Source of the DNA: Stutzerimonas kunmingensis
GTDB taxonomy: Bacteria; Pseudomonadota; Gammaproteobacteria; Pseudomonadales; Pseudomonadaceae
Direction: 5' to 3'
DNA length: 64,000 nt
Assembly (NCBI RefSeq): GCF_002929225.1
Contig: NZ_PISM01000021.1
Span: 474,265 to 538,264 of the forward strand
Position 1 is the first letter of the stretch. Each line of letters opens with the position of its first letter. The notes under the pieces were generated by a model. It made no database searches. It worked only from the letters and a program-made list of their open reading frames with translations, and had not been told where the DNA came from. Positions 24,557-33,085 of the stretch are shown piece by piece. A program made the position numbers and the translations under genes.

Positions 24557-25140
24557 AACTGTACGACCTGGGTCCATCCGGCAACTGCTACAAGGTGCGG
24601 CTGTTCGCTGCGCTGGCAAATATCGACCTTGAACTGGTGGCCGTAGATTTCGCCAATGGTGCGCACAAGAAGCCGCCGCTGTCCGAGCTGAACCCGCTGG
24701 GGCAGCTGCCGATTCTGGATGATGGCGACCATATCGTCCGCGACTCGCAGGCCATTCTGGTTTACCTCGCCGGCGCATACGGCGGCCTGGCGTGGTGGCC
24801 GGACAACCCGCGCGGGCAGGCGGAGATCGTGCAGTGGCTGTCCTTCACCGCCAACGAGATTCAGCAGAGCCTGAATGCGGCGCGGCTGGTGCAGAAGTTC
24901 GGCTACCCGCTGGACAAGGCCGCGGCGCTGGCCAAGGCACCAGCAGTGCTCAAGCTGCTGGACGATCATCTGCAGCGCCACGACTGGCTGGCGATCGACC
25001 GACCGACCATCGCCGATTGCGCGGTCTACCCCTATGTGGTGCTGGCGCCGGAAGGGGATGTGGATCTCACGCCATACAGCCACGTCACCCGCTGGATGGA
25101 GCGGCTGGAAGCGTTGCCGGGTTATCTGCCCAAGCCCTGA
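24553..25140 (+). CDS. Glutathione S-transferase
   Basis: A 195-residue cytosolic GST. The N-terminal thioredoxin-like domain (MKLYDLGPSGNCYKVRLFAA) has S/C candidates for glutathione activation. NPLGQLPIL is the cis-Pro motif and DSQAILVYLA the glutathione gamma-glutamyl site. The C-terminal helical domain has the ADCAVYPYV capping segment. It is coupled to the VOC gene upstream. Substrate unknown. Confidence 0.88.
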   Translation: MKLYDLGPSGNCYKVRLFAALANIDLELVAVDFANGAHKKPPLSELNPLGQLPILDDGDHIVRDSQAILVYLAGAYGGLAWWPDNPRGQAEIVQWLSFTANEIQQSLNAARLVQKFGYPLDKAAALAKAPAVLKLLDDHLQRHDWLAIDRPTIADCAVYPYVVLAPEGDVDLTPYSHVTRWMERLEALPGYLPKP

Positions 25141-25200
25141 CCTGCAGGCGCTCGCTGCCGACAGGCGACCCGGTAAGCCGGGCCGCCCCTTGCCGCGTTA

Positions 25201-26469
25201 TCAGAAGCTGACCACCGTCTTCAGCCCTACGACCACCACGTCCTCCGCCTCGTCGAAGCCGCCGGGGCGGTGGAAGTACTGGACGTTCGGCGTCAGCGAG
25301 ATGGCCGGCGTGAGGGCGACGCGGTAGTAGAGCTCGGCGGGGTACTCCACGTCCGGCACCGGCTCGCCCTGTTCGCGCAGGTGCTTGCGGGCGTCGTCGT
25401 TGATTTCCAGGCGGCCGAGGCCCAGGCCAAGTTCGTCATGCGGGCGCGAGGCGAAGGGCGCGGAGAGGATGCAGCCAACCTGCCAGATGCGCTCGATATA
25501 GGTCACGTCCGGGTCGGACTGGATGAAGTTGGCGAACAGCTTCAAGCGTCGCTCGGCCACCGCGCTGCTCTGCCAGAGCTGCTGTTCGGCCATCAGATAG
25601 CCGCCGGTGGCCTTGTCGTGTTCGGCGGCTGGCGCGCCGGAAAGCGCCATCGGCCGGCCGGCAGCGTCACGGTAGATGTCCTCGAAGTCGCCGGTATTGC
25701 GCCAGAGGCCCAGGCGATAGTTGCCGGGTTGACCGGAGAAGGTTGGCGTCCAGCCCAGTTCGGCGACCGCATGGTAGCCAGTGGTGCCGGACGGGCTACC
25801 GAAATTCAGGCCCTGCTCGCGCTCGGTGAAACGCGGATTGACCTGATAAAGCGCGGTTTGCAGCGACCATTCTTGATCCAGCTGGTAACGCGCGGTGGCG
25901 CCCCACTGGCTGATCGGCCAGGTGAACCAGTTCGGCGTGACATAGCCGGGCACCGTGCCGCAGAAACCGAGGTTCTGGAACGGGCAGGCGAAGGGGAATA
26001 TCTCGCCGCTCATGGGCAGGCGGCCGAGCTTGATCAGTAGGCGGTCGTCCAGTAGCGCCTGCTGGTAATAGAACTGCACCAGCCGGGTGACGCTGCCGTA
26101 GCCATGGATTTCCTGGGGTTGCAGCAGGACGCCGAGATCGGCCTCGGCGTTGAGGTTCTCGCCGTTGCGGTTGACCACGCTGAAGCGGAAACCAGCGCCG
26201 GACCAGCCCAGCAGTTTCTCCAGGTCCAGCGCGGCATCGAACATCAGCTGATCGGAGTAGGTGCCGGTGTGGTCATCGCCGCCCTGGGTATTCCAGGCCA
26301 GTTCGTTGACGTAGGTGATCTGCAGGTCGACGCCGGCCTCATGCAGACGGGTACGGCTGCCGTTCCAGTCGCCGAAGAGGAACTGATCGGGTGAATAATC
26401 GGCCGCGTGGGCAGAAGTGAACAGGCAGGCGGCGAGAACGCCGCTGCCGAAGCGCAGGCTTGTTGTCAT
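25201..26469 (-). CDS. oprB: OprB-family carbohydrate-selective porin
   Basis: A 422-residue outer-membrane protein with a signal peptide (MTTSLRFGSGVLAACLFTSAHA), then a beta-barrel with the OprB pattern. It begins with FLFGDWNGSRTRLHEAGVDLQITYVNE-like strands and ends ISLTPNVQYFHRPGG...TVVSF, with a C-terminal Phe. ATG 26469 has AAGGA nine bases upstream. OprB proteins take up glucose and other sugars or polyols. It stands beside, and co-directional with, the PQQ alcohol dehydrogenase gene. Confidence 0.88.
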   Translation of the reverse strand: MTTSLRFGSGVLAACLFTSAHAADYSPDQFLFGDWNGSRTRLHEAGVDLQITYVNELAWNTQGGDDHTGTYSDQLMFDAALDLEKLLGWSGAGFRFSVVNRNGENLNAEADLGVLLQPQEIHGYGSVTRLVQFYYQQALLDDRLLIKLGRLPMSGEIFPFACPFQNLGFCGTVPGYVTPNWFTWPISQWGATARYQLDQEWSLQTALYQVNPRFTEREQGLNFGSPSGTTGYHAVAELGWTPTFSGQPGNYRLGLWRNTGDFEDIYRDAAGRPMALSGAPAAEHDKATGGYLMAEQQLWQSSAVAERRLKLFANFIQSDPDVTYIERIWQVGCILSAPFASRPHDELGLGLGRLEINDDARKHLREQGEPVPDVEYPAELYYRVALTPAISLTPNVQYFHRPGGFDEAEDVVVVGLKTVVSF

Positions 26470-26633
26470 TGTTCTGATCCTTCGGATGTAACGATGCGGG
26501 GTGCAGCGAATACCGTTAGCCGCACTGCCTGCGGGCATTCACGGTATTCGCGTGCGTTTCTGCTCAGTGGTAACGCCTGGCTATGTAGGCGTTATTGGTT
26601 CAAGTGTTTAGTTGGCGATTGAACGTGGCCGGT

Positions 26634-28745
26634 TTAATGTCCGCCGCCAGACTTCACACCATCGCGCGCTTGCCGACGAACAAAATGGCGAATGCTTTCC
26701 AGCTCTGCATCTGTCAAATCTGGAAACTTGGGCATGCCGTTGGCAAGTAACGCGCCACCGCGCACAACACTCTCGAACGCCTTCTCACTGCCTTTGAGCA
26801 ATATCGGCGACTCCCGCAGATCGGGTGCTTTCATACCCGCAACAGCTCCGGCGCCATGACAGCCAACACAGAGGTTCTCCGCAAAGACACCCGCGCCTGC
26901 CTCGGCCTTTTTGGCATCGACCTCAAACTTCTCATCGATAATTGGCTTGGCAAGTTGCGGTGCAGGCTGTTCTGGAATAACCGCTTTTCCGTCAAGCGAG
27001 AACGTCATGATGCGGCGTTCATGCACACCATATTTCCAGCCGTGGCTTTCAAATCCCAGTTCACCCGAGCCGCCGAAGTTGGAGGCCAGTGCACCACCAG
27101 GACCCACGAGCAGGGAAACCATCTGCTTGCCATCCAGCTTGTAGGTAATCGGTGGCGCAGAGATACCGAGGCCTACGTCATAGGACCAAAGTTCATCACC
27201 AGTGCGGGCATCGTAGGCTTTGAGCATTCCATCAGGCTGGCCCTGGAAAACCAGGTTTCCGGCTGTGGTCAAGGTTCCGCCACCCCATGGGCTTTTCTGA
27301 TTTACTTGCCACACACGCTTGTTCCTGACCGGGTCCCAGGCCTGCAGGGAACCGCGTGACTCGTGTGGGTCCTTGGTCAGTTCCCAACCGGTCAGCCCCA
27401 GGTAAAGTTTGTGGTTCGCCATCTTGTGGCCAGGCTTCGTGTTCTTGCCGTCGTCCTTGAAGGTGTTGCCCAGATGGTTGGTGGGGATAAAGGCAAGATT
27501 CAACTCGGGGTTATAGGACATTGCATGCCACGAGTGAGCGCCGAATGCCGACGGATAGATATTCTTCTCGCCATCGGGATACCTGGCATCGTCCGCAACA
27601 ATATGGCGCTGCTCTTTCAGGTCGTACTTGGTTGACCAGTTGGCGTCAGTGAATTTTTCAGCGGACAGCACCTTGCCGTTCGAGCGGTCAATCGTATAGA
27701 AGAAGCCGTTCTTCGGCGCATGCAATACGGCATCAACATCCTTGCCATCGACTTTCAGATCGGCCAGCACGATGTCCATGTTCGAGTTGTAGTCCCAGGT
27801 GTCGCCTGGTGCAGTCTGGACGTGCCATTTGTATTCGCCCGTATCCGCATCTACAGCCACGACAGAACACAGGAACAGGTTGTCGCCGCCGTCCGGGCTG
27901 CGCACTTTGATATTCCATGGCCCACCGTTGCCTGTCCCGAAGATGAGCTGGTTGTATTTCTCGTCGTAAGTCCAGCCATGCCAGGCATTACCGCCGCCGC
28001 CGTTTTCCCACCACCGGCCAGTCCAGGTTTTGGCGGCCATTTCCTGAGCGGCGTCTTCGAATCCATCTGCGGGATTGCCAGGGACGATATAGAAACGCCA
28101 AACCTGTTTACCCGTTTCAGTGTCATAGGCGGTCACATAACCGCGCATCGGCCCAAGTTCTGTTCCGCCATTGCCTACAAATACCTTGCCATCGAAGGCC
28201 TTGGGATGACCTGTGATATTCAACGGCTGGTCGTGATCGAAGGTTCGGGTCTGCCAGACTTCCTTGCCGTCCTTTCTGTTGATTGCAATCAGGCGGCCAT
28301 CCCATGTGGCGATGAATAACTTGTCCCCGTATGTTGAAAGGCCTCGGCTGTGCTTCCAGAAGACCTTCTTCATGTTGTTGTCGATGATCTCTTTGGAAAC
28401 TTGCGGATCGTATTCCCAAAGCATCTTGCCCGTGCGTGCATCGAATGCACGTGTTCTGTTCATTTCACCAACGTAGTACATGACCCCATCGACGACCAAA
28501 GGTGTTCCGACGATATCGGAGCGATCCGGCAGCGGCGCGTACCATTCAGGCTTGAGCCCGCTGACGTTCTCTACGTTGATGTCTTTGAGGGGGCTGAATC
28601 GCTGTTCGGAGTGTGTTCGCCCGTAAGCCAGCCAATCAGTGGTGTTCGATTCGTCAGACAGTTCCTTGTCGGTAATGACTCTGTCTGATGCGTGCAGTGG
28701 CGTGATCGCAGGAAGCGAGGCGGCCATGATTATCTGTACCCTTAA
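26634..28745 (-). pseudogene. PQQ-dependent quinohaemoprotein alcohol dehydrogenase, interrupted by an IS in its signal peptide
   Basis: This is the body of a periplasmic type-II alcohol dehydrogenase: an eight-bladed propeller with repeated tryptophan-docking motifs (such as GKEVWQT and GKQVWRF), the catalytic region APGDTWDYNSNMDIV, then a cytochrome c domain with CVGCH 78 residues from the end. The start is missing. Restoring the 21 bases at 29941-29961 across the IS gives MKFKQSSLRVQIIMAASLPA, a complete signal peptide. The vicinal Cys-Cys ring usual over PQQ is absent. An internal ATG at the IS border could allow translation but without a full leader, so the gene is probably silenced. 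Confidence 0.85.
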
Positions 28746-29936
28746 GGATGGTCTGAAAAAGACTTCCCGAATCTGGTGAAATACGCCGATCCCGTTGCCC
28801 GAGTTTCCCGATGAAGCAAATGACCTTCGCCGACGCCGAGTACGCCGGCAAGCGCAAGCAGACCCGCAAAGAGTTGTTCCTGATCGAGATGGATCAGGTG
28901 GTGCCGTGGAAGGGTTTGATTGCCCTGATCGAGCCGCACTACCCCAAGGGTGAAGGTGGTCGTCCGGCGTATCAGCTGATGGCGATGCTGCGCGTACATT
29001 TGATGCAGAACTGGTTCGGCTACAGCGATCCAGCGATGGAGGAGGCGCTGTACGAGACCACAATCTTGCGCCAGTTTGCCGGGCTGAACCTAGAGCGTAT
29101 TCCCGACGAAACCACCATCCTCAATTTCCGTCGCCTGCTGGAGAAGCACGAGTTGGCGGCCGGGATTCTGGCGGTGATCAATGGTTACCTGGGCGATCGG
29201 GGCCTGTCGCTGCGCCAGGGCACCATCGTCGATGCCACGCTGATCCATGCGCCGAGTTCGACCAAGAACAAGGACGGTAAGCGTGACCCGGAAATGCACC
29301 AGACCAAGAAGGGCAATCAGTATTACTTCGGCATGAAGGCCCACATCGGCGCGGATGCCGAGTCTGGCCTGGTGCACAGCGTGGTGGGGACGGCAGCCAA
29401 CGTTGCTGACGTTACCCAGGTCGACAAACTGCTGCATGGAAAGGAAAACATGGTCGGCGCCGACGCGGGTTACACCGGCGTAGAGAAACGCCCGGAACAT
29501 GAAGGCCGGGAGGTGATCTGGCAGATTGCGGCCCGCCGCAGTACGTACAAGAAGCTGAGTAAGCGCAGTGCGCTGTACAAAGCCAAGCGCAAGATCGAGA
29601 AATCCAAGGCCCAGGTGCGCGCCAAAGTCGAGCACCCGTTCCGGGTGATCAAGCGCCAATTCGGCTACGTGAAGACACGCTTCCGTGGCCTGGCGAAGAA
29701 CACCGCGCAGTTGGTGACACTGTTCGCGCTGTCGAACCTGTGGATGGCGCGCCGACATTTGCTGACGAATGCAGGAGAGGTGCGTCTGTAATGCGGGAAA
29801 TGGCCGGCGCGAGGTGCTCGCGCCGGCTATAAATCCGGAAAGAGGGGATGATTTGATCGTTTTTTAGCCGAATCACCGTTTTGAAATCGGCAAGGGCTGG
29901 AGTCAGCCAGAAATACCTGACTACTTCAGACCATCC
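28746..29936 (+). mobile_element. Complete IS5-family insertion sequence (1191 bp)
   Basis: Terminal inverted repeats GGATGGTCTGAA (left) and TTCAGACCATCC (right) bound one transposase gene. TTAA flanks both ends (28742-28745 and 29937-29940), a four-base target duplication. Removing the IS and one TTAA restores the dehydrogenase reading frame, which proves the boundaries. A second copy starts at 63879 and a remnant lies at 22957. Confidence 0.93.
28811..29791 (+). CDS. IS5-family transposase
   Basis: A 326-residue DDE transposase of the IS5 group. It opens MKQMTFADAEYAGKRKQTRK. The catalytic regions are visible as TIVDATLIHAPS (first D), VGADAGYTGVEKRPEH (second D) and the C-terminal R-x..K segment with VEHPFRVIKRQFGYVKTRFRG carrying the E. 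It is full length for the family, so likely active. Confidence 0.92.
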   Translation: MKQMTFADAEYAGKRKQTRKELFLIEMDQVVPWKGLIALIEPHYPKGEGGRPAYQLMAMLRVHLMQNWFGYSDPAMEEALYETTILRQFAGLNLERIPDETTILNFRRLLEKHELAAGILAVINGYLGDRGLSLRQGTIVDATLIHAPSSTKNKDGKRDPEMHQTKKGNQYYFGMKAHIGADAESGLVHSVVGTAANVADVTQVDKLLHGKENMVGADAGYTGVEKRPEHEGREVIWQIAARRSTYKKLSKRSALYKAKRKIEKSKAQVRAKVEHPFRVIKRQFGYVKTRFRGLAKNTAQLVTLFALSNLWMARRHLLTNAGEVRL

Positions 29937-29961
29937 TTAAACTCGACTGTTTGAATTTCAT
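29937..29961 (-). pseudogene. Detached 5' end of the PQQ alcohol dehydrogenase gene
   Basis: Reading from ATG at 29961 on the minus strand gives MKFKQSS before the TTAA duplication and the IS. AAGGA stands eleven bases upstream. Together with 26634-28745 it forms the original gene. The promoter must lie further right, in 29962-30184. Confidence 0.8.
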
Positions 29962-30184
29962 TTTTATTATTTCCTTGTATGGGGTTGTTTCTCGTTTCAG
30001 GCATTCCTTAAACGAGCGACCGCTGCTAGAACTCTTCTGATATTGGTTTTATTGGCAAAGCGGCTTCCACTGCTGCGCGCTGTAATGGCGAGCAACATGG
30101 GTGTGCGTATATCACTGCTTTTGGATTAGTTATTTAAACTTCTATAACTAGAAATCCGGTTTGGTTGCGTGTGGGTTGCCTGCG
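29962..30184. other. Intergenic leader of the disrupted dehydrogenase
   Basis: An AT-rich spacer that should hold the promoter of the PQQ dehydrogenase (minus strand) and the end of the acetoin operon transcript. I see no gene and no clear promoter boxes. Confidence 0.4.
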
Positions 30185-30289
30185 CTAATGACGGTAGCGT
30201 CGCTGCGGTAACGCTCCGCAGAGCGTCGCTGTACATCGTCCTAACAGGGTGTTGCTGCGTTGGAGCGGGTAAGGGGTGGGATGGCTCAT
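30185..30289 (-). CDS. Possible small protein after the acetoin operon (34 residues)
   Basis: A frame starting MSHPTPYPLQRSNTLLGRC and ending QRRYRH is preceded by a near-perfect ribosome site, GGAGGAAACACC before ATG. It lies 53 bases after the lipoate ligase stop. It contains the hairpin ACGCTC-CGCA-GAGCGT, so part may act as transcript-end structure. No homologue is recognised; the ribosome site is the main support. Confidence 0.35.
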   Translation of the reverse strand: MSHPTPYPLQRSNTLLGRCTATLCGALPQRRYRH

Positions 30290-30342
30290 GGTGTTTCCTC
30301 CGATGCATGGCCGGCCCGGATGGCCTGCCGTGTTGTTTTTAT

Positions 30343-31110
30343 TCAAAGCAAGGGGGAGTGCCGTCCGACGGCGAGGCCTTCGGGCGGATAAGTGCTGGCG
30401 CGGGCACCGAGTTCCAGGCCCTGCCAGGCGAGGACGCGCTGATAGCATTCGGGCAGGGATGTGGCGGTTGCCCAGGTATTGGCCAGTCGCTCGGCGAGCG
30501 CCAGATGGCTCGCGGCCTGGCAGCGCAGGTCGCTGGCGCAGGCGTGGTAGAAGCGGTTCACCACGTCAGCCATGGGCTCGCGCCAGTCTTCGATCAGCAG
30601 CGCGGCGTGAGCCAGCACCACGGGGCGACCGTCACGGCTGCGCCGCCAGCGCTGGGCGGTGCCGGCCAGCTTGCGGCCCTCCAGGGTGAGGTTGAAGCGG
30701 CCGTCGCAAAATGCACCCGGCACCGCGCCCACACCGGCCTTGAGGCCGTTCTCCGCCAGCCACAGCGCCAGGGGTTCGAGCAGCCTTTCATAGGCGATGT
30801 CGATGCGCTTGCCGACCTCGTCACCGGCCGGCAGGGCGCAGGCCAGGGCGATATTGAGCACCGCCGACGATTGCGGCACCGGCTCGCCGCCGGTGTCGCG
30901 CAGCAGGATCGGCCAGCCCTGCGCCGCGCAGCGTTGGCTGGCCAGGGCGAAACCGGGCCGGCGCTCGAAGCTGCCGGGCATCACCAGCGCCTGGCCGGTG
31001 GGGCGCCAGAGCAGCAACTGGCAGTCGAACAACCCGTCGCAGACGCGCTGCAACAAGGCCCGCTCGGCATTCAGGCCAGCGCCCACACTGAACCGGGCGA
31101 TGCCGTTCAT
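30343..31110 (-). CDS. Lipoate-protein ligase A-family protein
   Basis: A 255-residue member of the biotin/lipoate ligase (BPL/LplA) fold, starting MNGIARFSVGAGLNAERALL. The family features GWPILLRDTGGEPVPQSSAVLN (substrate-binding RRxxGG-like loop) and GAVPGAFCDGRFNLTLEGRKLAGTAQRWRR (with the K of the GRKLAGTAQ motif) are present. The start overlaps the E2 stop as ATGA. Encoded in an acetoin dehydrogenase operon, it most likely attaches lipoate to the small lipoyl carrier encoded two genes upstream. Confidence 0.82.
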   Translation of the reverse strand: MNGIARFSVGAGLNAERALLQRVCDGLFDCQLLLWRPTGQALVMPGSFERRPGFALASQRCAAQGWPILLRDTGGEPVPQSSAVLNIALACALPAGDEVGKRIDIAYERLLEPLALWLAENGLKAGVGAVPGAFCDGRFNLTLEGRKLAGTAQRWRRSRDGRPVVLAHAALLIEDWREPMADVVNRFYHACASDLRCQAASHLALAERLANTWATATSLPECYQRVLAWQGLELGARASTYPPEGLAVGRHSPLL

Positions 31111-31808
31111 GCCGCGTACTCCTCGATACGCCGGCATAGATCATCGAGAAACTCTGCCGCCGGCGAGCCGTTGACGGCGCGGTGATCGAAGGTCAGCGAC
31201 AGGCCCATCCACTCGACTTCCACCAGCTCGCCGCTGGGCCCGAGTTCCAGCCGCCGCTGAATGCCGCCAACCCCCAGGATCGCCACCTGCGGCGGGTTGA
31301 GGATCGGCGTGAAGTGGTGCACCCGCGACAGCCCCAGGTTGGAGACGGTGAAGGTGGCGCCGGTCAGCTCCTTGACCGACAGCTTGCCGGCCAGGGCCTT
31401 GTCTACCAGCGCCTTGCGCGCCAGGCACAGGCTTTCGCCGTCCAGCTGTTCGGCGTCGAACAGCGCCGGGGCGACCAGCAGATCGCCCGGCAGCGGGATG
31501 GCGAGGCCCAGATGCACCGCCACGTGCTGGTGGATCACGTCGTCCTCCAGCGTGGCATTGAGCCCGGGATGGGCCTGCAGCGTCTCGATCACCTTGAGCA
31601 GCAACAGGTCCTGCACGGATACCGCGCTGCCCTCGGCCTTCAGCTCGGCGCGGCGGGTCTTCAGCGCATCCAGCCGGCATTCGCTGTGGTGGGTCAGCTG
31701 CGCGGTGGTCTGCAGGCTTTCGTGCATCTTCGCCGCGATCATCTTGCGCATGCCCTTGAGCGGCACCCGTTCGGAAGCGCGCTCGGGCAGGATTTCCAGT
31801 CGAGTCAT
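31107..31808 (-). CDS. Free-standing E2 acyltransferase catalytic domain of the acetoin dehydrogenase complex
   Basis: A 233-residue 2-oxoacid dehydrogenase E2 catalytic domain. It begins with VPLKGMRKMIAAKMHES and has LGLAIPLPGDLLVAP, TFTVSNLGLSRVHHFTPILNPPQVAILGVG and the active-site segment LTFDHRAVNGSPAAEFL. There is no lipoyl domain; it is supplied by the separate gene at 31811. The active-site motif reads DHRxxNG instead of the usual DHRxxDG, keeping the catalytic His. It should transfer acetyl groups to CoA after acetoin cleavage. Confidence 0.85.
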   Translation of the reverse strand: MTRLEILPERASERVPLKGMRKMIAAKMHESLQTTAQLTHHSECRLDALKTRRAELKAEGSAVSVQDLLLLKVIETLQAHPGLNATLEDDVIHQHVAVHLGLAIPLPGDLLVAPALFDAEQLDGESLCLARKALVDKALAGKLSVKELTGATFTVSNLGLSRVHHFTPILNPPQVAILGVGGIQRRLELGPSGELVEVEWMGLSLTFDHRAVNGSPAAEFLDDLCRRIEEYAA

Positions 31809-31810
31809 GG

Positions 31811-32044
31811 CTATTCCACCTGGCCGATGACCGCACCCTTGGCGATCACCGCGTCTTCTTCCTCGATGATCTTCAGCACGCCGGCAGCCGGCGCCTCGAT
31901 CTCGAACTGGGCCTTTTCCGACATGACCTCGGCGACCAGGTCACCGGCGGCCACTTCGGCGCCGTCGCTGACCAGCCAGGAGGTGATCACCGCTTCGGCG
32001 TCGCCTTCCCAGAGGTCGTCTGCAATCACGATGGGGGTACTCAT
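31811..32044 (-). CDS. Free-standing lipoyl-carrier protein of the acetoin dehydrogenase complex
   Basis: A 77-residue lipoyl domain and nothing else. The hairpin VMSEKAQFEIEAPAAGVLK carries the lysine for lipoylation. I start at ATG 32044, nine bases after AAGGA; ATG 32053 overlaps the upstream stop. It is encoded between E1-beta and the separate E2 core, so E2 is split into carrier and enzyme. A specialised swinging-arm protein is inferred. Confidence 0.85.
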   Translation of the reverse strand: MSTPIVIADDLWEGDAEAVITSWLVSDGAEVAAGDLVAEVMSEKAQFEIEAPAAGVLKIIEEEDAVIAKGAVIGQVE

Positions 32045-32049
32045 AAACG

Positions 32050-33072
32050 TCATTCCTTATGCATGGCGTGATAGGCGGCCACGATCTTGTCCGCGTTGGG
32101 CAGGGCCCATTGCTCCATGACCGGGGTGAAGGGGATGGGGATGTCGGGGAAGGCCACCCGCTGCGGGCGGGCCTTGAGCATGCCGATGTCGTGCTCGACC
32201 ACGCTGGCGATGATTTCGCCGCTGACGCCGAAGCTGTGGTAGTCCTCGTCGATCACGATCAGCCGGCCGGTCTTGCGTACCGAGGTGATGACATGTTCGC
32301 GGTCCAGCGGCACCAGGCTGCGCAGGTCAATGACCTCGGCGCTGACACCGTCCTTTTCCAGCTGCGCGGCGGCGCGCAGGGCGTGATGCACGCCGGCGCC
32401 GAGGCTGACCAGGCTGACGTCGCGGCCTTCGCGCACGGTGTTGGCCTTGCCGATCTCGATGACGTAGGGCTCTTCCGGCACTGGCACCGTGGCGCCTTTC
32501 TCGGTGCCCAGCCAGCCCATGCCCTGCAGCGACTTGTGGAAGAGGTAGACCACCGGGTTGTCGTCGCGGATGGCCGCGGTCATCAGGCCCTTGGCGTCGT
32601 AGGCGTTGCTCGGCACCACCACCTTCATGCCCGGCAGGTGGGCGAAGGTGCCGTAGAGGCACTGCGAATGCTGGGCGGCGTCCGAGTAGCCGGCACCGGT
32701 GGAGGCCATCAGCACCATGGGCACCGGCACCTTGCCGCCGGAGAAGTAGGTGTTCTTGGCCATCAGGTTGTAGATGGCGTCCATGCAGACGCCGAAGAAG
32801 TCGACGAACATCAGCTCGACGATCGGCCGCATGCCGTCCGAGGCAGCGCCCACCGCGGCACCGATGAAGGCTGTTTCGGAGATCGGCGTGTCGCGGATGC
32901 GCGTCTTGCCGAACTCTTCGTACAGCCCACGGGTGTTGCCGAACACGCCGCCGAGCTGGCCGATGTCCTCGCCCATCACGAACACCTTCGGGTCCAGGCG
33001 CATCTCCTGCGCCACGGCTTCGGCCATGGCGCGGGCGACGGTGAGCTTTCTTTCCTTTACTGCTGTGGTCAT
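32050..33072 (-). CDS. acoB: Acetoin dehydrogenase E1 beta subunit
   Basis: A 340-residue transketolase pyrimidine-domain plus C-terminal domain protein, the beta half of a thiamine-diphosphate E1. Motifs seen are FVMGEDIGQLGGVFGNTRGL, RIRDTPISETAFIGAAVGAA, the conserved QHSQ near 155 and the C-terminal VIDLRSLVPLD. It pairs with AcoA (34255-35244) to cleave acetoin to acetaldehyde and an acetyl group. The butanediol dehydrogenase gene lies between the two halves. Confidence 0.92.
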   Translation of the reverse strand: MTTAVKERKLTVARAMAEAVAQEMRLDPKVFVMGEDIGQLGGVFGNTRGLYEEFGKTRIRDTPISETAFIGAAVGAASDGMRPIVELMFVDFFGVCMDAIYNLMAKNTYFSGGKVPVPMVLMASTGAGYSDAAQHSQCLYGTFAHLPGMKVVVPSNAYDAKGLMTAAIRDDNPVVYLFHKSLQGMGWLGTEKGATVPVPEEPYVIEIGKANTVREGRDVSLVSLGAGVHHALRAAAQLEKDGVSAEVIDLRSLVPLDREHVITSVRKTGRLIVIDEDYHSFGVSGEIIASVVEHDIGMLKARPQRVAFPDIPIPFTPVMEQWALPNADKIVAAYHAMHKE

Positions 33073-33085
33073 GGGGTTCTCCTGC

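Noticed and set aside
26634..29063. An 809-codon gene running from the IS into the PQQ dehydrogenase
   Set aside because: The first ~110 codons are antisense to the transposase; it is a fortuitous fusion across the IS boundary.
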